Source of the DNA: Prochlorococcus sp. AG-409-K04
GTDB taxonomy: Bacteria > Cyanobacteriota > Cyanobacteriia > PCC-6307 > Cyanobiaceae
Length of the DNA stretch: 64,000 nt
Assembly (NCBI GenBank): GCA_003215555.1
Contig: QCKE01000004.1
Location: 1-64,000, forward strand
Reading direction: 5' to 3'
Part shown: in pieces, positions 57,329 to 64,000 of the stretch
Layout of the letters: each line of letters opens with the position of its first letter
How positions within the stretch are numbered: the first letter of the stretch is position 1
The notes under the pieces: generated by a model
Database searches by the model: none
What the model saw: only the letters and a program-made list of their open reading frames with translations
What the model was told of the DNA's origin: nothing
Made by a program: the position numbers and the translations under genes

Positions 57329-58663
57329 TCAAGATCTTTCTTGTAATAATTTTTTAATAGATTCAAGCTTTAAACTTACATATTGATTACTATCTTTTTT
57401 CAGAATTAAAAGGTTCTTCTTAGATAAATCAAATCTATTGTTATTTATCAATATTTCAGATGCTAGCAAAGCAGCATACCTAGACAACCAATAATTGGTA
57501 ATATTTTCATCTAGCCAATATTCTAAGTTTTTATAAAAAAAATCTACATCAATACTTATAGAGCTGAAAATAGCTTGTGGCTTAAATTTCATTTGGGAAG
57601 GCCAAGATTTATCTAAACAATGATGCAGAGCCAATAAACACCTTTTTCGATTTTCTTCTTCTGATACATCCACATATCTAAATAAAATTATCAGGAAGTA
57701 TAATGCTCCGTAATCTTTCAAAAATTGTTCCCAATAAGTATTGATAGCTTTCCATATACTTTTAGAGCTTTTACCTCCCAACCTACTTAGAGCATAATAA
57801 GACCGAGAAAAATCCGTACTAAATAAATCTTTTATTAATGAATTACATTCATTAATTTGATCATTAATAATTAGTCTTCTGATCTTAGTTGGATCATCAA
57901 TAACGATTGAATCAATAAAATCTAAAATACATAATTTATGTTTTTTATTAGCATCTAGAGGTAATAAACAAATAGATCTCATCCTAATTGCAGGAGAAAT
58001 TGGGGTGCTAATTACATATGGAACTAATAAAGTTAAATTAGCATCAATAATATCTTGAACTGCACAATGCCGATGATTTTGAATAGGTGAATCCAAGTTT
58101 TCTTTTAATAGTTCTAGATTTTGTTTTTTGCCAGTAAAACGTAAAATAGCTACCAATGCAGCACCTTTAATACTAGGATCTATATCTCTTTTAGAAAATA
58201 TATTGTTTATTTTTGATAATTGAGATTTCGCATTCATTTTAATTAGACTTTGAATAATAAGTCTATGATTATGATTTGGTTTATCCAATAAAGATCCGAT
58301 GAAATCATGCACATTAGGATCATTGCAACCAATTTCTTGCAACGCCCAAGCAGAATTCCCAACAATATAAGGATCACTACTTTCTAAAGCTTTGATAATA
58401 TGAGGCAATGCCTTTTTACATTTCATATTTCCTAAAACTTCAATTGCCTTTCTCTGAGCAAGAAGAACAGAATTATCTAAAGTTTTATATTTTATTAACT
58501 TTAATAATGCTTGCTCAGTTTCTATCGAAGGATATTTAGCTAAAAAAAATACGGCTTTATAATAATCACTTGATAACTTGAGATCTTTTTTAGGAGTTTT
58601 TAAAATCAGCAATGCTTCGGTTTTGCTTATTTGAGGCAAAGTATCAAAAGCTCCTGAATTCAT
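57329..58663 (-). CDS. cpeY: CpeY-type phycoerythrobilin lyase with HEAT repeats
   Basis: 444-residue E/F-type lyase, built from HEAT-like repeats through most of its length (e.g. VLGNMKCKKALPHIIKALESSDPYIVGNSAWALQEIG). CpeY with CpeZ attaches bilin to the alpha-phycoerythrin Cys-82 position in other cyanobacteria. Length fits CpeY rather than CpeE or CpcE. It is alone on the minus strand between cpeT and the CpeF-like gene, so it needs its own promoter in the 78-base gap at its right. Confidence 0.88.
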   Translation of the reverse strand: MNSGAFDTLPQISKTEALLILKTPKKDLKLSSDYYKAVFFLAKYPSIETEQALLKLIKYKTLDNSVLLAQRKAIEVLGNMKCKKALPHIIKALESSDPYIVGNSAWALQEIGCNDPNVHDFIGSLLDKPNHNHRLIIQSLIKMNAKSQLSKINNIFSKRDIDPSIKGAALVAILRFTGKKQNLELLKENLDSPIQNHRHCAVQDIIDANLTLLVPYVISTPISPAIRMRSICLLPLDANKKHKLCILDFIDSIVIDDPTKIRRLIINDQINECNSLIKDLFSTDFSRSYYALSRLGGKSSKSIWKAINTYWEQFLKDYGALYFLIILFRYVDVSEEENRKRCLLALHHCLDKSWPSQMKFKPQAIFSSISIDVDFFYKNLEYWLDENITNYWLSRYAALLASEILINNNRFDLSKKNLLILKKDSNQYVSLKLESIKKLLQERS

Positions 58664-58741
58664 CTGCTAAAAAAGCCAACCCAAATTCAAATATATGATT
58701 AAAATCAAGTTTTTTAGATTAATTTCCTCACGCACAAAAAA

Positions 58742-59644
58742 TTGAAAAAAAACCCTAGAGCTAATCACTTTAATGAAAATGAAAGTCTAAGCAAAGAAGA
58801 GGCGACAATTTTAGCTGCAGAGCTAACAAAGAGACTACAAGCAGGCGAAAAACCAATATCGAGCGAAAGTTATATAAAAAAAATCATTGCCGGTCTGTCT
58901 GATCAAAGGGGGTTATTAAGAAGGACTTTTTCAGAAAGTTTGGGCTTAATTGGGAAAGAAGCTTTACCAGGTTTGCGAAAAGTTTTATTAAAAAGTAAAA
59001 ATGTCACTGCCAGAAGAGCAGCAGCCAAAACTCTCAAACTTGTGGGCAATCCGTCAGTACTACCAGATCTATTGGAAGCATTAATCAATGATGAAGATCC
59101 AGTAGTTCAAGGTTCCTCAGTAGGGGCTATGGCAATATTTGGAGAAGAAGCGGTTGCTCATTTAATTGAGGTTTTAGAAAATCCATTGGCTACAGAAATG
59201 CAATGTGGGCTCGCATGTTGGGGTCTTTGTTTTATTGGAAAAAAAGGGGCTAGTGCTCTAAAAAGAGCCTCATTATCAAGAAATCCCAAGGTTCGTGCAT
59301 CTTCTATTGCTGCGCTAGGAGAACAAATTCAGGTTTGTAGCGATCAAGAAGCCAAAATAATTGTTAAAAATGCATTATTAGACCATTCCATAGAAGTTCA
59401 AATAGAAACGATTAAATTAATAGGACTTTTGATTGATGAGGATTGGGATCTAATTCTTCTAACATCAAAGTTAAATCATCACAATAAAGACATTAGAAAA
59501 CAAACGGCATTATCTTTAATGAAGTTAAATGCAACTAACCAAATAAATAAGTTGAAAGAAAGATTGTTTTTGGAAAAAGATCAAAATGTAAAGAAAATTT
59601 TAAATCTCAGCATTAATGCACTAGAAGAAAAGATTAATGATTAG
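58742..59644 (+). CDS. CpeF/MpeU-like HEAT-repeat lyase
   Basis: 300-residue HEAT-repeat protein of the E/F lyase clan. Repeats include LPGLRKVLLKSKNVTARRAAAKTLKLVGN and VLPDLLEALINDEDPVVQGSSVGAMAIFGEE, with LATEMQCGLACWGLCFIGKKGASALKRASLSRNPKVRASSIAALG in the middle. It resembles CpeF/MpeV, which link a doubly attached bilin at beta-Cys-50/61, and MpeU, which isomerises bilin on phycoerythrin II. I recall it being called mpeX in Prochlorococcus. The start is TTG at 58742. It lies between minus-strand cpeY and cpeZ. Confidence 0.82.
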   Translation: MKKNPRANHFNENESLSKEEATILAAELTKRLQAGEKPISSESYIKKIIAGLSDQRGLLRRTFSESLGLIGKEALPGLRKVLLKSKNVTARRAAAKTLKLVGNPSVLPDLLEALINDEDPVVQGSSVGAMAIFGEEAVAHLIEVLENPLATEMQCGLACWGLCFIGKKGASALKRASLSRNPKVRASSIAALGEQIQVCSDQEAKIIVKNALLDHSIEVQIETIKLIGLLIDEDWDLILLTSKLNHHNKDIRKQTALSLMKLNATNQINKLKERLFLEKDQNVKKILNLSINALEEKIND

Positions 59645-59657
59645 AAAAAGATGAAAA

Positions 59658-60254
59658 TTAATAGTTCAATGCTTCAATCGCATTATTTCTAATTATTAGA
59701 TCTATAGTTAAGTCTTTAGACAATTCCACAAGGAACAATTGCAAAGAAGGCTCTGAAATTTCAATTAATGCCGTAATAGCAGCTTTGGCTTTCAAAACAT
59801 TTTCATCTCTACAAAGTTTTTTTAACTGTGGCACAGAAATTGTTCCCAATTGTCTTAATAAAGAAATTGCTGTTAATATTATCTCAGTGGAATCATCTTG
59901 AAGAGCATCTAGAGTTACAGAATCAATATCATCTTGAAAATCATCTAAATTGTAATTAGATGCTAATATTACTAATATTTTCAAGCAACTAATCTTTAAA
60001 GTAATATTTGCGCTTGAAAAATATAATTCGACTATTTTATAAATAATCTCCACCCCATGAAATGCAATTGCCTTTACAGATATTCGTCTTAGATGAATAT
60101 TACTACTATCTAAATTATTAATTAATCTCTCAATTGATTCTTTCGGCCATTCCTTTCTCATACTCACAAAAGCCTTTCTTTGAATGTTCGGATTTGGGTG
60201 GTTTAAATCAGAAAATAAATCATCTAAATTAGACTGATGAATATCAACGCTCAT
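59658..60254 (-). CDS. cpeZ: CpeZ-type lyase subunit with HEAT repeats
   Basis: 198-residue HEAT-repeat protein that forms a lyase or chaperone pair with CpeY. It has LFSDLNHPNPNIQRKAFVSMRKEWPKESIERLINNLDSSNIHLRRISVKAIAFHG and similar units to the end. Length matches CpeZ. It follows cpeA by 43 bases on the same strand, so cpeB-cpeA-cpeZ is one probable transcript. The 3' ends of cpeZ and the CpeF-like gene are convergent, 13 bases apart. Confidence 0.88.
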   Translation of the reverse strand: MSVDIHQSNLDDLFSDLNHPNPNIQRKAFVSMRKEWPKESIERLINNLDSSNIHLRRISVKAIAFHGVEIIYKIVELYFSSANITLKISCLKILVILASNYNLDDFQDDIDSVTLDALQDDSTEIILTAISLLRQLGTISVPQLKKLCRDENVLKAKAAITALIEISEPSLQLFLVELSKDLTIDLIIRNNAIEALNY

Positions 60255-60297
60255 CTTTATTTCTTATACTAACTAGTACAAACCTAATATGTATGTT

Positions 60298-60765
60298 TTA
60301 AGCTAATGCATGAATTAAATAATCCAGAAGACTCTTAAACTCTGCAGCTGCTTGCTGACTCATATCTCCTGGTATATCTAAATTATCTCTAATAAATGTA
60401 AATGACTCAATATAAGCAATGGTAGGCAATTGCTGCGCACGAATCACTTCGCGCATACCCGCAATACCCCATTCATCCAAAGGACCTGTGCCACCAGTAA
60501 CCAAACAATAATTCAGCAGTCTTAAGTAATGATTGATATCTCGAGCACATTTATCTTTATTTGCTTGTTCATAAGAATGTGTGCCATAAACATGGTCTAA
60601 GGCTTGAGAAGTCAATCTATCTATGCTTACGGCCAATTTTTCTGCAGCTTCTAATCGAGCATGTGCTCTATCAAATGATCCTTTAACAGATTCAATATCA
60701 CTAATTGTAGGGAAACGACCTGCTGCATCTGCGGATGCGATTACGGTGGTAACTGCTGATTTCAT
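60298..60765 (-). CDS. cpeA: Phycoerythrin alpha subunit, reduced
   Basis: 155-residue alpha-phycoerythrin. It begins KSAVTTVIASADAAGRFPTISDIESVKGSFDRAHARLEAAEKLA. The bilin cysteine equivalent to alpha-82 is Cys73 in KDKCARDINHYLRLL, and CLVTGGTGPLDEWGIAGMREV follows. About nine residues are absent before that site compared with the usual 164-residue form. The second site (alpha-139, normally RNRGCAPRDM) is RDNLDIPGDM without cysteine, so only one bilin is expected. Downstream of cpeB by 50 bases. Confidence 0.95.
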   Translation of the reverse strand: MKSAVTTVIASADAAGRFPTISDIESVKGSFDRAHARLEAAEKLAVSIDRLTSQALDHVYGTHSYEQANKDKCARDINHYLRLLNYCLVTGGTGPLDEWGIAGMREVIRAQQLPTIAYIESFTFIRDNLDIPGDMSQQAAAEFKSLLDYLIHALA

Positions 60766-60815
60766 GGCTCTGATTGTTTTGAATTAATAAAAGCGATTTT
60801 GCATAGAATCAAGAT

Positions 60816-61451
<636 letters not shown>

Positions 61452-61600
61452 TCAAATAGATCCTTCGGAAGAACAATGCAATGCTTCGTAACTGAAGTTT
61501 TGGAATAAAAGGATATCTGACAAAATATCCTTAAGAAAATAAATTCTCCATAAGTTTGTGAGTTTTTGAGCTAGCCTTTTATTGATTTAAAAAAAGTATC

Positions 61601-61810
61601 TTGCAACCGACTCCAAAAGAGCTGAATGATTCCATTCAAGAATTAACAAATTATAGGAATAGACTTCGTTCTGAAATTATAAACATGTCACAAAAACTTC
61701 GAATATCTAAAGTTAAAATACAAGAAGCCTTACAAGAAAATGACGAACTGAATAAAATAGAAAATACTATTAAGCAGTTAAAAGATCAAAGCGAATCAAC
61801 AAATTCTTAA
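61601..61810 (+). CDS. Small coiled-coil protein
   Basis: 69-residue, strongly helical protein (PKELNDSIQELTNYRNRLRSEIINMSQKLRISKVKIQEALQENDELNKIENTIKQLKDQ) with a regular heptad pattern, so a coiled-coil dimer is likely. The start is TTG. Function unknown. It lies divergent from cpeB, with 236 bases between them that include cpeB's promoter, and 61 bases upstream of uvrD. Confidence 0.7.
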   Translation: MQPTPKELNDSIQELTNYRNRLRSEIINMSQKLRISKVKIQEALQENDELNKIENTIKQLKDQSESTNS

Positions 61811-61871
61811 TTAAATTACTATTACATTAAAAACATTAGCTATTCAATCATGAGCAGACAAAGGAAATGTA

Positions 61872-64000
61872 ATGGTTAATACAACATCTTTTCTTCATGG
61901 CCTTAACACAGAGCAATCCAAGGCAGTTAAACATTCTGAAGGACCATTACTGGTTGTAGCTGGCGCTGGAAGTGGAAAAACAAGAGCTTTAACTCACCGA
62001 ATAGCACATTTAATATCAGAATATCATGTTAATCCTTCTGAGATTCTTGCCGTAACTTTTACCAATAAAGCTGCGAAAGAAATGAAAGATAGACTGGAAA
62101 TACTTCTCGCTAAAAAGTTGTCAGAAAAGGAGCTTGGACAACCATATTCAACTTTAGAAAATGCTATTCAGAATCAACTTAGAACTCGTATATATCGAGA
62201 AATAACAAAAGAATTATGGATTGGTACTTTTCATGCACTTTTTGCAAAATTACTAAGATTTGATATTGAAAAATATACGGATAAGGAAGGATTAAAATGG
62301 ACACAACATTTTTCGATTTATGATGAGACTGATGTAAATAGTTTAATCAAAGAAATTATTACACAAGACTTACAACTTGATCCAAAAAGATTTGAGCCAA
62401 AAAAAATTCGGTGGATAATAAGCAATGCAAAAAATAAAGGTATTTTACCAGAAAAATTTGAGTCCACTGCGGAAGGACCTCGAGAAAGATTGATCGCACA
62501 ATCTTATAAAATTTATAGAAAGGCACTTGCTGCAAATAATGCATTAGATTTTGATGATCTACTTTTAATTCCCGTCCAACTTCTTAAACAAAATAAAACA
62601 ATTAGAAAATATTGGCATCAACGCTTTAAACATTTACTAGTAGATGAATATCAAGATACAAATTGGACTCAATATGAACTAATTAAACTAATAGTTACAA
62701 ATGGAACAAATCCCTCAGAATTTAAAGATTGGGAAGGTCGCTCTGTATTTGTTGTAGGAGATGCTGATCAAAGTATATATAGCTTTAGAGCCGCAGATTT
62801 TAGAATATTAATGGGCTTTCAAGAAGATTTTGGGAGCAAAATTGAAAAGTATAATAAATCAAATATTGTAAAATTAGAAGAAAACTATCGATCTACAGCA
62901 AACATATTAGAAGCAGCCAACACATTAATATCAAATAATAAGGAAAGAATAGATAAAACACTAAAAGCGACACGAAATGCTGGAGATTTACTAAGGTTAA
63001 CGAAGTGCGATGATGAAATTTCAGAGGCAGAGGCTGTTGTTCATAGATTAAGAATTTTGGCTGCTAATAATAAAAATTCAAGCTGGGGAGATATTGCTAT
63101 TCTTTATAGAACAAATGCACAATCAAGGGTTATTGAGGAGTCATTAGTTCGTTGGAATATTCCATATATTGTAGTTGGTGGATTGCGCTTTTATGACAGA
63201 CGAGAAGTTAAAGATATTTTGGCTTATTTAAAGTTATTAATTAACACTTCTGACAGTGTAAGTTTACTGAGAGTTTTAAATGTTCCAAAAAGAGGAATCG
63301 GTAAAACTACCGTCAAAAAATTTACTGACGCAGCCAATCAACTAGGTATTCCTTTATGGGATGTTGTTACTGATGTAGAAGCAATTAGATCTCTAGGAGG
63401 AAGATCAGCTAAAGGCCTATTGGAATTTAGAGAAATAATTCAAAGCTTGCAATTGCAAATAAATAATTCAAGCACATCCGAAATCATTCAATTGGCTTTG
63501 GAAAAAAGTGGCTATATAAAAGAACTTATTGCCACTGGTACTGACGAAGCCGAAGAACGACGCAGAAACTTACAAGAATTAGTAAATGCTGCAATACAAT
63601 ATCAAGAGGAAAATGAAGCTGCAGACTTAGAAGGGTTTTTAGAAACTGCTGCACTTGCTAGTGATGCAGATAACAAAGAAAACTCTCCAGATCGAGTAAC
63701 TTTGATGACATTACATAGCAGTAAAGGGTTGGAATTTCCAATAGTTTGTCTAGTAGGAATGGAACAAGGTTTATTCCCAAGTTATCGATCTCTAGATGAC
63801 CCTTCTTCATTAGAAGAAGAAAGAAGGCTTTGTTATGTAGGTCTAACAAGAGCAAAAGAAAAATTATGCCTTTTTCATGCTTCTGAAAGAAGACTTTGGG
63901 GTGGGATGAGAGAGCCAGCAATTGCATCAATTTTTCTTTCCGAAATACCTCACGAGTTAATACAGCAGGATATTCAATTATCTGGAGGGACTAACTTGAT
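61872..64000 (+). CDS. UvrD/PcrA-family ATP-dependent DNA helicase, 3' end cut by window
   Basis: Superfamily 1 helicase of nucleotide excision repair and replication. The frame starts at ATG 61872 (MVNTTSFLHGLNTEQSKAVKH) and runs off the right edge. Motifs in order: Q-motif LNTEQ, Walker A VAGAGSGKTRALTHR, AVTFTNKAAKEMKDRL, Walker B LLVDEYQDTNWTQY, GDADQSIYSFRAADFR, LEENYRST, and VTLMTLHSSKGLEFPIVCLVGMEQGLFP followed by EEERRLCYVGLTRAKEKL. About 709 residues are visible; the C-terminal tail is missing. PcrA and UvrD cannot be separated here. Confidence 0.96.
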   Translation, partial: MVNTTSFLHGLNTEQSKAVKHSEGPLLVVAGAGSGKTRALTHRIAHLISEYHVNPSEILAVTFTNKAAKEMKDRLEILLAKKLSEKELGQPYSTLENAIQNQLRTRIYREITKELWIGTFHALFAKLLRFDIEKYTDKEGLKWTQHFSIYDETDVNSLIKEIITQDLQLDPKRFEPKKIRWIISNAKNKGILPEKFESTAEGPRERLIAQSYKIYRKALAANNALDFDDLLLIPVQLLKQNKTIRKYWHQRFKHLLVDEYQDTNWTQYELIKLIVTNGTNPSEFKDWEGRSVFVVGDADQSIYSFRAADFRILMGFQEDFGSKIEKYNKSNIVKLEENYRSTANILEAANTLISNNKERIDKTLKATRNAGDLLRLTKCDDEISEAEAVVHRLRILAANNKNSSWGDIAILYRTNAQSRVIEESLVRWNIPYIVVGGLRFYDRREVKDILAYLKLLINTSDSVSLLRVLNVPKRGIGKTTVKKFTDAANQLGIPLWDVVTDVEAIRSLGGRSAKGLLEFREIIQSLQLQINNSSTSEIIQLALEKSGYIKELIATGTDEAEERRRNLQELVNAAIQYQEENEAADLEGFLETAALASDADNKENSPDRVTLMTLHSSKGLEFPIVCLVGMEQGLFPSYRSLDDPSSLEEERRLCYVGLTRAKEKLCLFHASERRLWGGMREPAIASIFLSEIPHELIQQDIQLSGGTNL

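Overview
The window is AT-rich, densely coding cyanobacterial DNA. It carries photosystem genes (psaE, psbB, psbT, psbM), cytochrome b6f genes (petB, petD), pipX/pipY, minCDE, and a compact phycoerythrin locus without visible phycocyanin or allophycocyanin genes. That combination, together with the reduced alpha-phycoerythrin, points to a low-light-adapted Prochlorococcus. The strain cannot be fixed from this window alone. Region 1-15.2 kb: mostly minus-strand housekeeping genes. These are the pyruvate dehydrogenase E2 gene (cut by the left edge), ylqD, an acyl-ACP/CoA synthetase and lipB; then on the plus strand lrtA/hpf, deoC, recO and a glycosyltransferase; then a minus-strand run der, ecfT-like, pipX, pipY, sepF, proC (nitrogen signalling, PLP homeostasis, cell division); then cobI, a miaE-like gene and aroQ. 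Region 15.2-29.6 kb: tRNA-Tyr and tRNA-Thr, then an accessory patch of small secreted proteins, two paralogous proteins with a glycine at every fifth residue, and a small DUF3721-type lipoprotein. After this comes an apt-mtnA-class II aldolase group that looks like a DHAP shunt for 5'-deoxynucleoside salvage, then rubredoxin, an LptF/G permease, a VTT membrane protein, an HI0933-type flavoprotein, an aldehyde dehydrogenase, a LysM protein, a possible HTH protein, psaE and mutM. Region 29.6-34.9 kb: one complete minus-strand rRNA operon (16S, tRNA-Ile, tRNA-Ala, 23S, 5S). Region 35-53 kb: GH100 invertase, petBD, ctpA, an HD phosphohydrolase, minCDE, tRNA-Thr, a tsaC-like gene with an overlapping 56-codon membrane ORF, prmC, a thioesterase, psbM, ferredoxin, psbB-psbT, nrdR, rps1, a HAD hydrolase, metK, an FGGY kinase and tRNA-Phe. 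Region 53.5-61.4 kb: the phycoerythrin locus. A PucC-type transporter, linker, 62-residue small protein, cpeS and cpeT lie on the plus strand; cpeY is minus, a cpeF/mpeU-like HEAT protein is plus, and cpeZ, cpeA and cpeB are minus. The right edge cuts a UvrD/PcrA helicase. How the parts connect: LipB supplies the lipoyl group of the nearby E2. CpeS/T/Y/Z and the CpeF-like protein attach bilins to CpeA/B. MetK starts SAM use, and apt-mtnA-aldolase could recycle the nucleoside by-products of SAM chemistry. The observations most worth following are the DHAP-shunt-like group, the glycine-pentad/DUF3721 cluster, a perfect CRP-type palindrome upstream of psaE, and the minimal alpha-phycoerythrin.
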